Below are positions 27,909-36,761 of a stretch of DNA of 64,000 nt, one piece after another. Below the pieces are notes generated by a model. That model searched no databases and had not been told where the DNA came from. It saw only the letters and a program-made list of their open reading frames with translations. Made by a program: the position numbers and the translations under genes. How positions within the stretch are numbered: the first letter of the stretch is position 1; each line of letters opens with the position of its first letter. The DNA comes from CAJCIY01 sp964245825 (GTDB taxonomy: Bacteria; Actinomycetota; Actinomycetes; Mycobacteriales; CAJCIY01), in contig CAXTNT010000002.1 of assembly GCA_964245825.1 (NCBI GenBank), positions 260,483-324,482 of the forward strand. The letters run 5' to 3'.

Positions 27909-28661
27909 TCAGCGCAGCGCGTAGAAGGCGACGGCCGCGGCTCCGGCGACGTTGAGCGAGTCGACGCCGGCCGCCATCGGGATGCGCACCGGCTCGGCCA
28001 GCCGCAGAGCCACCTCGGACAGGCCCGGTCCCTCGGCTCCCAGCAGCAGCGCCAACCGCCCCGCCGGGCCGACCGAGCCGATGTCCAGCGCGCCGTCGGG
28101 GCTGAGCGCGAGCAGTCGGAAACCCTTGTCGCGCAGGGCTTCCAGCCCCTCGACCCAGGGATCGAGCCGGGCGTACGGGACGGCGAAGACGCCGCCCATG
28201 CTCACGCGCACCGACCGCCGGTAGAGCGGGTCGGCGCACGAGGGCGAGAGCAGCACGGCGTCGACGCCCAGCGCGGCGGCGGCCCGGAAGATCGCGCCGA
28301 CGTTGGTGTGGGTGTTCACGTCCTCGAGGACGGCGAGCCGGCGGGCGTCGGCGGCGATCGTCAGCGCGTCGGGCAGCGGCCGGCGGTCGACGGCGGCCAG
28401 CGCCCCGCGGTGGACGTGGAAGCCGGTCACCTGCTGCAGCAGCGCCTCGCTCCCCACGTACGTCGGCACCTCGGGCAGTCCGTCGAGCGAGGGCAACCAC
28501 TTCGGCGAGAGCAGCAGCGAGCGCAGGGCGTAGCCGGCGGCGACGGCACGGCGGATGACGAGGTCGCCCTCGGCGATGAACAGGCCGTGCGCGGGCTCGG
28601 TCCGCCGCCGCAGCGCCACGTCGGTCAGCGCGCGGAAGTCGGCGAGCCGCGGGTCGCCCAC
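27909..28661 (-). CDS. SpoU/TrmH-family RNA 2'-O-methyltransferase
   Basis: A SPOUT-fold methyltransferase of about 250 residues for rRNA or tRNA ribose methylation. The N-terminal substrate-binding domain contains the RRRTEPAHGLFIAEG block. The catalytic domain has motif 1 NTHTNVGAIFRAAAALG, motif 2 LLLGAEGPGLSE and the knot motif 3 VDSLNVAGAAAVAFYAL. The first conventional start is GTG at 28661, but relatives carry about six more residues and the frame is open to a CTG at 28679 that overlaps the UbiA stop (CTGA). Translation from that CTG, coupled to the prenyltransferase gene, is possible. Confidence 0.9.
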   Translation of the reverse strand: MGDPRLADFRALTDVALRRRTEPAHGLFIAEGDLVIRRAVAAGYALRSLLLSPKWLPSLDGLPEVPTYVGSEALLQQVTGFHVHRGALAAVDRRPLPDALTIAADARRLAVLEDVNTHTNVGAIFRAAAALGVDAVLLSPSCADPLYRRSVRVSMGGVFAVPYARLDPWVEGLEALRDKGFRLLALSPDGALDIGSVGPAGRLALLLGAEGPGLSEVALRLAEPVRIPMAAGVDSLNVAGAAAVAFYALR

Positions 28662-28675
28662 CTCGCCGACCGGGA

Positions 28676-29740
28676 TCAGAACGGGCGCACGTCCACGGCG
28701 GCGGCCACCGCGAGGCCGAGCACCAGCAGGGCACCGGCGAGCCGCACGTGGACGAAGCAGATCGCCGCGTACCACAGTGGCCAGACCGGGAAGTTGGCCG
28801 GCCGCTGGGTCGGCGCCGACCGCGACAGCGCACCCCAGACCTTGCGGGCGGTGGGCAGCGCGCCGAAGGCCAGCAGCGCCGGCCACGGCAGCGCGCGGGT
28901 CGCGACGCCGACCACGAGCAGCAGGTAGAAGCCGGCGATCAGGCCGCGGGTCGCGGCCAGCGAACGCTCCCGTCCGAGCAGCACGGGCAGCGTGCGGATG
29001 CCCAGCGGTGCGTCGTACGGGGTCTTGTCGGTGTGCTTGCCCATCAGCACGGTCGTGCACAGCAGCGCGTACGGGACGGCGGCCAGCCACACCTGCCACG
29101 GCAGGTTGCCGGTGGCCGAGAAGTAGGTGCCGGCCACCATGAGCGGGCCCCACGTGACGAACACGTCGAGCTCGCCCAGCCCGCGCTTCTTCAGCCGCAG
29201 CGGCGGGGCGGTGTAGGCGTACGACAGGGCGAAGCCGCCGAGCGCGAACGCCAGCACCGGCCACCCGCGCAGGACGGTGAGCGCCACCATGATCGCGAGG
29301 TCGAGGAGGTTGACGCCGAGGGAGGTGAGGGCCAACTGCCGGCGGGTGGTCAGCCCGGACAGGATCGGGTGCGGGGCGTACATCGCCCGGGGGTAGGCGG
29401 CGGTGTCCTGGCCCACCTCGCTGTCGAACAGGTCGTTCATGAGGTTGTTGGCGACGTGGGCGCCCAGGATGCCGACCAGGGCCAGCAGGAACTCGGCCCA
29501 CCGGAAGCCCGGCTGTCGCACCGCGAGCAGCCCCGCGACCAGCCCGGCGAACAGCGTCATGGGCACGACCGCGAGCCGGGTCAGCACCACCCACTTGGCG
29601 AACCAGTCGACGTGCCCGGTCGGCGGGTTGGTCGTGGTGGCGGCGTAGAGCCACCCTCGCGAACGCTGGCGCAGCGACGGGTGCTCGGGGACATGGGTCG
29701 CCGGGGGCAGCTGCGGTGGCGCCTCGGTCCCGGTGGCCAT
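28676..29740 (-). CDS. UbiA-family prenyltransferase
   Basis: A 354-residue integral membrane prenyltransferase with about eight helices. The first Asp-rich motif is NDLFDSEVGQD (after HVANNLM) and the second GKHTDKTPYDAP, both binding prenyl diphosphate through magnesium. The substrate is unknown; menaquinone synthesis (MenA-like) or another lipid-quinone pathway is possible. Its stop overlaps the methyltransferase coding frame. On its strand TACGCT ends 7 nt before the ATG, so the message appears leaderless. Confidence 0.88.
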   Translation of the reverse strand: MATGTEAPPQLPPATHVPEHPSLRQRSRGWLYAATTTNPPTGHVDWFAKWVVLTRLAVVPMTLFAGLVAGLLAVRQPGFRWAEFLLALVGILGAHVANNLMNDLFDSEVGQDTAAYPRAMYAPHPILSGLTTRRQLALTSLGVNLLDLAIMVALTVLRGWPVLAFALGGFALSYAYTAPPLRLKKRGLGELDVFVTWGPLMVAGTYFSATGNLPWQVWLAAVPYALLCTTVLMGKHTDKTPYDAPLGIRTLPVLLGRERSLAATRGLIAGFYLLLVVGVATRALPWPALLAFGALPTARKVWGALSRSAPTQRPANFPVWPLWYAAICFVHVRLAGALLVLGLAVAAAVDVRPF

Positions 29741-29747
29741 GGTGCCG

Positions 29748-29753
29748 AGCGTA
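29748..29753 (-). promoter_or_regulatory. -10 element, leaderless, for the UbiA gene
   Basis: TACGCT on the minus strand ends 7 nt before the ATG at 29740, and no ribosome-binding site precedes that ATG. Confidence 0.45.
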
Positions 29754-29765
29754 CGTCCGGAAGGA

Positions 29766-30542
29766 TCAGCCGAAGCGGCCGGTGACGTAGTCCTCGGTGC
29801 GCTTCTGTGACGGGTTCGAGAAGAGCTTGCTCGTCGTGTCCATCTCGATGAGCTTGCCGGGCTGGCCGCTGCCCGCGATGGTGAAGAAGGCCGTGACGTC
29901 GCTGACCCGCGTCGCCTGCTGCATGTTGTGGGTGACGATCACGATCGTGAACTCGTCCTTGAGTTCGTTGATGAGGTCTTCGATCGCGAGGGTCGAGATC
30001 GGGTCGAGCGACGAGCACGGCTCGTCCATGAGCAGCACGGCGGGCTGCACGGCGATGGCGCGGGCGATGCACAGGCGCTGCTGCTGTCCGCCCGACAGGC
30101 CGGCTCCGGGCTTGCCGAGCCGGTCCTTGACCTCCTCCCACAGGTTCGCGCCCCGCAGCGAGCGCTCCACCGACTCCGCCAGGACCGTCTTGTTCCGGAC
30201 GCCGTTGAGCCGCAGGCCCGAAGCGACGTTGTCGAAGATCGACATTGCGGGGAACGGGTTGGGTCGCTGGAAGACCATCCCGATGGTCCGGCGTACGTTG
30301 ACGGCATCGACGTCGGGGCGGTAGATGTCCTCGTCGTCGAGCAGCACCCGCCCTTCGACCCGCGCCCCCGGGGTCACCTCGTGCATGCGGTTGAGGGTGC
30401 GCAGCACGGTCGACTTGCCGCAGCCGGACGGGCCGATGAGGGCGGTCACGCTCTTGGGTTCGATCGTCATCGACACGTCTTCGACGGCTTTGGTCTTGCC
30501 GTAGAAGCAGCTCAGGTGGACGAGCTCGACGCGCTTGGCCAT
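29766..30542 (-). CDS. pstB: Phosphate ABC transporter ATP-binding protein
   Basis: ATPase of the high-affinity phosphate importer. The 258-residue product has Walker A GPSGCGKST at about 37-45, the PstB-typical FQRPNPFP and LSGGQQQRLCIARA blocks, Walker B LLMDEPCSSLDP and switch His in VTHNMQQA. The ATG at 30542 has GGGAG 8 nt upstream and gives the standard length; a GTG 9 bp upstream would sit on top of that site. It is last in pstSCAB, 55 bp after pstA. Confidence 0.97.
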   Translation of the reverse strand: MAKRVELVHLSCFYGKTKAVEDVSMTIEPKSVTALIGPSGCGKSTVLRTLNRMHEVTPGARVEGRVLLDDEDIYRPDVDAVNVRRTIGMVFQRPNPFPAMSIFDNVASGLRLNGVRNKTVLAESVERSLRGANLWEEVKDRLGKPGAGLSGGQQQRLCIARAIAVQPAVLLMDEPCSSLDPISTLAIEDLINELKDEFTIVIVTHNMQQATRVSDVTAFFTIAGSGQPGKLIEMDTTSKLFSNPSQKRTEDYVTGRFG

Positions 30543-30597
30543 CGTGGTCACTCCCGGACGATCTCAGGTGGCGGGCGGAGGGGCGGGGACTGCGACG

Positions 30598-31653
30598 TCA
30601 GGCGCGCTTCCGCCCGGCGACCCAGACGAAGAGCCGGGCCAGCAGGTTGAGCACCATCACGATGATGATGAGCGTGAGCGCGCCCGTCCAGGCCCGGTCG
30701 ATCGCGGCCTGGTCGGGGTTCCCCGCTTCGTTGAAGACGAACAGCGGGAGCGCTTCCTGGGCACCGTGGAACGGGTTCGTGACGATCCGCTGCGTCCCGA
30801 ACAGGGTCAGCAGCAGCGGTGCGCTCTCGCCGGCGATGCGGCTGATCGCGAGCATGACGCCGGTGACGATGCCGGGGAGCGCGGTCGGCAGCACGATCCG
30901 CAGGATCACCGTGGCCCGGTTCATGCCCAAGGCCAGGCCGGCCTCGCGCAGCGAGGGGGGGACCAGCTTGAGCATCTCCTCGGCCGAGCGCACGACCGTG
31001 GGGAGCATGATCACCACGAGCGCCAGCGCGCCAGCGAAACCCGAGTAGCCCCGGTGCAGGGTCTGCACCCACAGCGCGAGGATGAACAGGCCCGCGACGA
31101 TCGAGGGCACCCCGGTCATCACGTCGACGAAGAAGCTGACCATCTTCCCGAACCGGCCCCGCGCGTACTCGGTCAGATAGATCGCCACCAGCAGTCCGAA
31201 CGGCACCGCGATGAGGGTGGCGATGGCAACCTGCTCGAGCGTTCCGATGATCGCGTGGTACGCCCCCCCGGACTTCTCGTTCTCGGCGATGTTGTCCATC
31301 GAGTGCGTGAAGAACGTCGTGTCGAACCGCGTCGCGCCGTGCGCGATCGTGTAGCCCAGGACGGACACGAGCGGCGCGAGCGCGATCAGGAACGCGGCGA
31401 TGACGGCCGCGAAGACGAGACGGTCGACTGCCTTGCGCCGCCCCTCGGACAGCACCGACGCCACGGTCTGCGCCAGTAGGTAGAACGCGACGACGAACAC
31501 GCCGAAGTCGGCCCGCCCCTGAAGCGGCGTGACCGCGAACAGCCCGAGGCTGACCACGACGACGCCGACGAGCAGCGCGAGCAGCTGCCAGCGTGAGAGC
31601 CGGCGCGTCGACAGCCCGGCCTGGGTGCCGTGGTCGAGCGTCGCGGCGGTCAC
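30598..31653 (-). CDS. pstA: Phosphate ABC transporter permease PstA
   Basis: One of two membrane subunits of the phosphate importer, 351 residues. It has the usual six-helix permease core, with the EAA-type loop around LREAGLALGMNRATVILRIV and the PSIVAGLF motif. An N-terminal extension of about 80 residues with two extra helices precedes the core, as in several actinobacterial PstA proteins. The GTG start overlaps the pstC stop (GTGA). Confidence 0.96.
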   Translation of the reverse strand: MTAATLDHGTQAGLSTRRLSRWQLLALLVGVVVVSLGLFAVTPLQGRADFGVFVVAFYLLAQTVASVLSEGRRKAVDRLVFAAVIAAFLIALAPLVSVLGYTIAHGATRFDTTFFTHSMDNIAENEKSGGAYHAIIGTLEQVAIATLIAVPFGLLVAIYLTEYARGRFGKMVSFFVDVMTGVPSIVAGLFILALWVQTLHRGYSGFAGALALVVIMLPTVVRSAEEMLKLVPPSLREAGLALGMNRATVILRIVLPTALPGIVTGVMLAISRIAGESAPLLLTLFGTQRIVTNPFHGAQEALPLFVFNEAGNPDQAAIDRAWTGALTLIIIVMVLNLLARLFVWVAGRKRA

Positions 31654-32633
31654 ACGACGCTCCCGGCGGAGATGGTCTGCCGGGCGATGTAGCGCGCGAA
31701 CAGGTTGACCACCAGGGTGATCACGAACAACACCAGGCCGGTCGCGATCAGCGCGCCGACGCCCACCTTTCCGGCGTCCCCGAACTGGTTGGCGATGTTG
31801 GCCGCGATCGTGTTGCCGCCCGGCGTGAACAGCTTGGTGACGAACGCGTAGTTGGACGACAGCACCAGGGCGACCGCGATCGTCTCGCCCAGGGCCCGGC
31901 CGAAGCCGAGGACGATCGCGCTGGCGATGCCGGACTTCGCGTACGGGAACGCCGACCAGCGGATCATCTCCCACTTGGTGGCGCCCAGGGCGAGCGCGGC
32001 CTCGACCTGCGTCTGCGGCACCTGCAGGAAGATCTCCCGGCTGATCGCGGCGACGATCGGCAGGATCATCACGCCGAGCACGACGCCGGCCACGAAGAAC
32101 GACTTCCCGAAGCTCGTGCTCGTGTCGAGGATGTGCGTCCAGGCGAAGTAGCGGGCCAGGAACATCTGCAGGCCGGCGCTGTACTTGACCAGGAACAGCA
32201 GGCCCCACAGGCCGTACACGACACTCGGGACGGCCGCGAGCAGGTCGACGAGGTAGCCCAGCGGGACGGCGATCCGGCGCGGCGCGTAGAAGGCGATGAA
32301 CAACGCCACGCCGAGGGCGACCGGGACCGCGAGCACCAGCCCGATCGCGGACGCGACCAGTGTCCCGTACGCCAGGATCCCGACGCCGAACCGGGCGACG
32401 CCGTCGCTGTTGCCGTCCGGGTCCCACTGGAAGCTGGTGAGGAAGTTGACCTTGTCGACGCGGAGCGCCGGCACCGCCTTGATCACCAGGAACACCGCGA
32501 TGCCGAGCAGGACGGCCAGCAGGGCGTAGCCCGCGACGAGCACCAGGACGCGGAAGGAGCGGTCGCCGATCTTCCGGCGTGGCTGCAGCAGGGCATCGCG
32601 GGTGCGGCCCGGATCACTGCTGCTGGCCGTCAC
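31650..32633 (-). CDS. pstC: Phosphate ABC transporter permease PstC
   Basis: Second membrane subunit of the phosphate importer, 327 residues, six helices. PstC hallmarks are the DLLAAVPSVVYGLWG block and the loop VEAALALGATKWEMIRW, followed by GFGRALGETIAVALV. The GTG start is at 32633, 88 bp after pstS. That gap contains the palindrome CCCGGCCGGG, which may attenuate transcription so that the binding protein is made in excess; this is inferred from pst operons generally. Confidence 0.96.
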   Translation of the reverse strand: MTASSSDPGRTRDALLQPRRKIGDRSFRVLVLVAGYALLAVLLGIAVFLVIKAVPALRVDKVNFLTSFQWDPDGNSDGVARFGVGILAYGTLVASAIGLVLAVPVALGVALFIAFYAPRRIAVPLGYLVDLLAAVPSVVYGLWGLLFLVKYSAGLQMFLARYFAWTHILDTSTSFGKSFFVAGVVLGVMILPIVAAISREIFLQVPQTQVEAALALGATKWEMIRWSAFPYAKSGIASAIVLGFGRALGETIAVALVLSSNYAFVTKLFTPGGNTIAANIANQFGDAGKVGVGALIATGLVLFVITLVVNLFARYIARQTISAGSVV

Positions 32634-32721
32634 GCGGCTGCTCCGATCGGGTGGAGGGCTCGTTCCCGGCCGGGCCGCGATGCGTGACCGGAGGTCAGGA
32701 CGGTTGCGCCCGGTGGTGGGG

Positions 32722-33831
32722 TCAGGAGAGCGTGGCGACCGCGGCCTGCACCTGGGTGGCGATGTTCGCCGGCAGCGGTACGTAGCCCGCGCCGGCGAGG
32801 ATGTCCTGGCCGGACTTTGCCGTGTAGCCGAGGAAGCCCTTCAGCAGGGCGGCGCTCTTGTTGCCCGCCGAGCAGACGAACTCGTAGGTCACCAGCGTGT
32901 TCGGGTAGTTGTCGGTGCCGGTGGCGGTGTAGTCGAACGTGAGCGCCAGGTCGCCGCCGGTGCCCGTGACCTTGGCGTGGCTCAGGAAGTTCGTGGTGTT
33001 GGCGCCGGTCAGCGGCACGAAGTTACCGGCCGCGTCGCCCACGTCGGCCACGCTGATGGTGTTCTGGGTGGCGTAGCTGTCTTCCATGTAGCCGATCCCG
33101 CCGACGGTTGCCTTCACTCCCTGCGCGATGCCGGCGGTGCCCTTCGAGCCCTGTCCGCCGGCGGCCGAGGGCCACTGCTTGTTGGGCCCGTACGTCCAGG
33201 TGCTCTTGGCGTCGTTGGCCAGGTAGTTGCTGAAGTTGAACGACGTGCCCGAGGTGTCCGACCGGTGGAAGGTCTGGATCTTCGTCGAGGGCAGGGTGAC
33301 GCCGGGGTTGTCCTTCGCGATCGCGCCGTCGTCCCACGTGGTGATCTTGCTGCTGAAGATCGAGCCCAACGTCGCCGCCGACAGCTTGAGGTGGGTGATC
33401 CCCGGCAGGTTGTAGCCGATCGCGATGGCGCCCGGGGCCATCGGCAGGTCGATGGCGGTGCCGGTGCCGCAGCGCTTGTCGGCAGCGGGCCGCTGGGTCG
33501 CGGACAGGGGATAGTCCGACCCGGCGAAGTCGTCGGTGCCGGCGACGAAGTCGGTGTAGCCCTTGCCGGAGCCGCCGCCCTGGTAGTTGATGCTCGCGCC
33601 GCTGCAGGCGCTCTGGTAGGCCTTGATCCACGCGGACATCGCGTTGGCCTGGGCGGTGGAGCCGCTGCTCGTCAGCGAACCGGAGGCGCAGGTCACGCCA
33701 TTCGCCGCCGTCGACCCCGTGGGTGAGGCACCGCTGGTGGGCGTGTTGTCGCTGCCACACGCGGCGAGCGCGAGCGCGCCGGCGGCGACGAGGCCGATCG
33801 CCCCGAGGGTACGACTGCGGTTGAGGGTCAC
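32722..33831 (-). CDS. pstS: Phosphate-binding lipoprotein PstS
   Basis: Binds phosphate outside the membrane and delivers it to PstCA. It is 369 residues long, with a signal peptide and lipobox LAAC ending at Cys25. The mature protein shows the family phosphate-contact segments: SGSTAQ, GGGSGKGYTDFVAGTDDFAGSD and SDTSGTSFNF. The GTG start has a GGAGG ribosome-binding site. It is first in the pst operon, behind a candidate PHO box and -10, so it should be induced by phosphate limitation through SenX3/RegX3. Confidence 0.97.
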   Translation of the reverse strand: MTLNRSRTLGAIGLVAAGALALAACGSDNTPTSGASPTGSTAANGVTCASGSLTSSGSTAQANAMSAWIKAYQSACSGASINYQGGGSGKGYTDFVAGTDDFAGSDYPLSATQRPAADKRCGTGTAIDLPMAPGAIAIGYNLPGITHLKLSAATLGSIFSSKITTWDDGAIAKDNPGVTLPSTKIQTFHRSDTSGTSFNFSNYLANDAKSTWTYGPNKQWPSAAGGQGSKGTAGIAQGVKATVGGIGYMEDSYATQNTISVADVGDAAGNFVPLTGANTTNFLSHAKVTGTGGDLALTFDYTATGTDNYPNTLVTYEFVCSAGNKSAALLKGFLGYTAKSGQDILAGAGYVPLPANIATQVQAAVATLS

Positions 33832-33891
33832 TGCGAGGTCCTCCAGGAAGGGTTCGCCGCTCGTGCGCGGCAGCTGCGTGCGTACACCCCG

Positions 33892-33946
33892 ACGTTAGGA
33901 GCGGCAGGCGTCCGGCAGCGGCAGCGTGGGTGAACGGACGGCGAAC
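33892..33946 (-). promoter_or_regulatory. PHO box and -10 element of pstSCAB
   Basis: Read on the minus strand, two adjacent 11-bp units GTTCGCCGTCC and GTTCACCCACG occupy 33946-33936 and 33935-33925, matching the direct-repeat PHO box (GTTCACC-like) bound by PhoP/RegX3 regulators in actinobacteria. TAACGT follows at 33897-33892 as the -10. A single GTTCACC half-site on the plus strand lies at 34018-34024. The rest of 33832-34125 holds the pstS ribosome-binding site and nothing else I can identify. Confidence 0.65.
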
Positions 33947-34125
33947 GCGAGTGGTCCGTTCGGTGACCAAAACAGGTCCCCCGCCGGGACAGCAGATGAA
34001 CGACCGAGCTGCGGCGTGTTCACCGCGACACGCCGTCCCGGACGGAAATTTCCCACATCTCGGCGGAATCGGGGGGCGGGCGGGGGCGGAAGGGTGGGGC
34101 GGGCCGGGACAACTGGGAGGGGGCG

Positions 34126-34806
34126 TCAGGCGTCGAACTTGTAGCCCAGGCCGCGCACCGTCAGCAGGTGCTGCGGGTCGCCGGGGGTGGCTTCGATCTT
34201 TGCCCGCAACCGCTTGACGTGGACGTCGAGCGTCTTGGTGTCCCCCACGTAGTCGCTGCCCCAGATCCGGTCGATCAGCTGGCCGCGGGTGAGCACCCGG
34301 CCGGCGTTGCGCAGCAGCATCTCCAGCAGTTCGAACTCCTTGAGCGGCATCCGGATGTCCTCGCCGCGGACGGTGACCACGTGCCGGTCCACGTCCATCC
34401 GCACCGGGCCCGCGGCGAGGGTGGCCGGCAGCAGCTCGTCGGGCTCGAGTCCCCGGCGCAGGACCGCCCGGATGCGGGCGACCAGCTCCCGGGCCGAGAA
34501 CGGCTTGGTGACGTAGTCGTCGGCCCCCAGCTCCAGCCCGACCACCTTGTCGACCTCGCTGTCCCGCGCCGTCAGCATGATCACCGGGACAGCCGAGCGG
34601 GCCCGGAGCTGACGGCACACCTCGGTGCCCGACACCCCGGGCAACATGAGGTCGAGCAGTACGAGGTCGGCGCCCCGCCGGTCGAACTCGGCCAGCGCCT
34701 TGGGCCCGGTGTCGGCGACCGACACCTCGAACCCCTCGCGTTCGAGCATGAACGACAGGGCCTCCGAGAACGAGGCCTCGTCCTCGACGACGAGCAGGCG
34801 GGTCAC
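34126..34806 (-). CDS. regX3: Phosphate-responsive OmpR-family response regulator
   Basis: A 226-residue response regulator: receiver domain with phospho-accepting Asp52 (VLLDLMLPG) and switch Lys in VTKPFS, then a winged-helix DNA-binding domain ending VRGLGYKFDA. Length and sequence fit RegX3/PhoP. The GTG start at 34806 overlaps the kinase stop (GTGA). Its position between senX3 and pstS, with a PHO box before pstS, supports control of the phosphate regulon. Confidence 0.94.
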   Translation of the reverse strand: MTRLLVVEDEASFSEALSFMLEREGFEVSVADTGPKALAEFDRRGADLVLLDLMLPGVSGTEVCRQLRARSAVPVIMLTARDSEVDKVVGLELGADDYVTKPFSARELVARIRAVLRRGLEPDELLPATLAAGPVRMDVDRHVVTVRGEDIRMPLKEFELLEMLLRNAGRVLTRGQLIDRIWGSDYVGDTKTLDVHVKRLRAKIEATPGDPQHLLTVRGLGYKFDA

Positions 34807-36017
34807 GGGGTCTCCGTTTCGGCCGGTGGCGTCTCGTACGCGGGGAAGCGGAGCGTGAAGGTCGAGCCCTTGCCGGGAGCGCTCCACACCGACGCCTCAC
34901 CCCCGTGGTTCGTGGCGATGTGCTTGACGATGGCCAGGCCGAGGCCGGTGCCGCCGGTGGCCCTGGACCGGGCCGGATCGGCTCGGTAGAAGCGTTCGAA
35001 GACGCGCTCGAGGTCGCTCTCCGCGATCCCGATCCCCTCGTCCGCGACGCTGACCTCGACCACGCTGTCGCGCCGCCGCAGGCCGACGACCACGCGCGTC
35101 CGCTCCGGCGAGTAGTGCACGGCGTTCTCCAGCAAGTTGGCCACCGCCGTGGCGAGCTGCCGCTCGACGCCGCACACGACCAGCTGTGGCCCCGGTTCGG
35201 TGACCACCACGACGGTGATGTGCTTGGCCTGGGCGGCGAGCCGGGTGCGGTCCAGCGCCTCGCCGACCGCCTGCTCCAGCGGGGTCGGTACGGCGGGCTC
35301 GGCCTGCTCGGCGCCCTGCAGCCGGGAGAGATCGATCAGTTCCTGGACGAGCCGGCCCAGCCGGGTCGCCTCGATGGTGATGCGGCCCGCGAAGTGCCGG
35401 ACGGCGACCGGGTCGTCCGACGCCTCGGCCACGGTCTCCGCGAGCAGCTGCAGCGCCCCGACCGGCGTCTTGAGCTCGTGGCTGACGTTGGCGACGAAGT
35501 CGCGTCGGACCGCCTCGACGCGCTGGTACTCGGTGAGGTCCTCCACGACGAGCGCGACCCAGCCGGCCTGACCCACCGGGCTGGCCCTGATCCGGACCGG
35601 TGGACCAGGACGTTCGTGCCGCCGCAGCCTGACCGGGCCGTCCGCGGCCGGCAGGGTGAGGTGCTCCTCCCGGGTGCAGCCGTCCGCGCGCACCGTGGCG
35701 GCCAGCGCCTTCAGCACCGGCGGCAGGAGCGCCCCGCGACCGCCGAGGCCGAGGGGGCCGGCGGCAGCGTTGGCGACGAGCACGGTGCCGTCGATGCCGG
35801 CGACGAGGACGGCGGCGGTGAGCGCGTCCAGGACCGTGAGGGCCAGTTCCGCGGCTGAGGGGACGCCCGGTGGGGCGGTCGCGGGGACCGCGGCGGGTGC
35901 CACCGGGCGCAACGGCGGACCCTGCCGCGACCGGAAGGCCAGCTCAGCCACGTCGTCAGGATAGGCGGGCACGGCCCCGCCGCCGCCTGCCTGCGCAGAC
36001 CGCCGGAGACTGTTCAT
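34803..36017 (-). CDS. senX3: SenX3/PhoR-type histidine kinase lacking membrane helices
   Basis: Kinase partner of RegX3, 404 residues. A PAS-like region (about 55-165) precedes the phospho-accepting His180 (DFVANVSHELKTPVGAL) and an ATPase domain with NLLENAVHYS, DEGIGI and GTGLGLAIVKH. Mycobacterial and streptomycete homologues begin with two transmembrane helices. Here the first 55 residues are Pro/Ala/Gly-rich and polar, with no hydrophobic segment. The frame begins at ATG 36017, only 66 bp from phoU, leaving no room for helices upstream. It may be soluble or recruited by PhoU and PstB. Confidence 0.9.
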   Translation of the reverse strand: MNSLRRSAQAGGGGAVPAYPDDVAELAFRSRQGPPLRPVAPAAVPATAPPGVPSAAELALTVLDALTAAVLVAGIDGTVLVANAAAGPLGLGGRGALLPPVLKALAATVRADGCTREEHLTLPAADGPVRLRRHERPGPPVRIRASPVGQAGWVALVVEDLTEYQRVEAVRRDFVANVSHELKTPVGALQLLAETVAEASDDPVAVRHFAGRITIEATRLGRLVQELIDLSRLQGAEQAEPAVPTPLEQAVGEALDRTRLAAQAKHITVVVVTEPGPQLVVCGVERQLATAVANLLENAVHYSPERTRVVVGLRRRDSVVEVSVADEGIGIAESDLERVFERFYRADPARSRATGGTGLGLAIVKHIATNHGGEASVWSAPGKGSTFTLRFPAYETPPAETETP

Positions 36018-36033
36018 GCGGCGCTCGCCACCC

Positions 36034-36076
36034 GTTCACGCGTTCGGGGGTGCCGACCGGCCACCAGGGTTACCGT
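36034..36076 (+). promoter_or_regulatory. phoU promoter with a PHO-like half-site
   Basis: TACCGT (36071-36076) ends 7 nt before the phoU ATG, a leaderless arrangement. About 30 bp upstream GTTCACGCGTTCG (36034-36046) contains two GTTC cores spaced 8 bp, which may be a degenerate RegX3 site. The same 66-bp region must also serve senX3 on the other strand. Confidence 0.45.
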
Positions 36077-36083
36077 GGGCACC

Positions 36084-36752
36084 ATGCGTGCGGCGTACCT
36101 GGAAGAGCTCGAGTCGATCACGGACTCGCTCGTGCAGATGACCAACCTGGTGGGCTCGGCGATGAACCGGGCGACCACCGCCCTGCTGGACGCCGACCTG
36201 ACGGTCGCCGAGTCGGTGATCACGGCGGACGCGACGGTGGACCTGCTCTACCGCGACGTGGAGGAGCGCGCCTTCGACCTGCTGGTACGCCAGGCGCCGG
36301 TCGCCGGGGACCTGCGCGTCATCGTGACCAGCCTGCGGATGGTGGCGGACCTGGAGCGGATGGGCGACCTCGCCCTGCACGTGGCGAAGGTGGCACGCCG
36401 GCGCTACCCGGCGAGTGCGATCCCCGCCGAGGTGCGCGACACGATCCTGGAGATGGGTCAGACCGCGCAGCGCATCGTCACCAAGGCCGGCGCGGTGATC
36501 GCGAGCCGCGACCTCACCAAGGCCGCGGAGCTCGAGCGCGACGACGACGCCATGGACGACCTGCACCGGGCCCTGTTCGTGGCGCTGATCGAGAAGGAGT
36601 GGACGCACGGCATCGAGGCCGCCATCGACATCACGCTCTGCGGCCGCTACTACGAGCGCTTCGCCGACCACGCGGTCTCCGTCGCGCACCGCGTGATCTA
36701 CCTGGTCACCGGCGAGCGGGACTCCGTCATCGCGCACGCCGCCAGTCGCTGA
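36084..36752 (+). CDS. phoU: Phosphate signalling complex protein PhoU
   Basis: Negative regulator that links the Pst importer to the SenX3 kinase. The 222-residue all-helical protein has two repeated three-helix bundles, each with the E/DxxxD metal-binding pattern (VADLERMGDLA in the first, YYERFADHAVSVA in the second). The ATG at 36084 is favoured over a GTG at 36075 by the TACCGT element 7 nt upstream. It is divergent from senX3 and converges with mshD. Confidence 0.95.
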   Translation: MRAAYLEELESITDSLVQMTNLVGSAMNRATTALLDADLTVAESVITADATVDLLYRDVEERAFDLLVRQAPVAGDLRVIVTSLRMVADLERMGDLALHVAKVARRRYPASAIPAEVRDTILEMGQTAQRIVTKAGAVIASRDLTKAAELERDDDAMDDLHRALFVALIEKEWTHGIEAAIDITLCGRYYERFADHAVSVAHRVIYLVTGERDSVIAHAASR

Positions 36753-36761
36753 GCCAGTTCC

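Noticed and set aside
36034..36046. A full PHO box before phoU/senX3
   Set aside because: Only two GTTC cores at 8-bp spacing rather than 11-bp units, so I list it only as a possible degenerate site.
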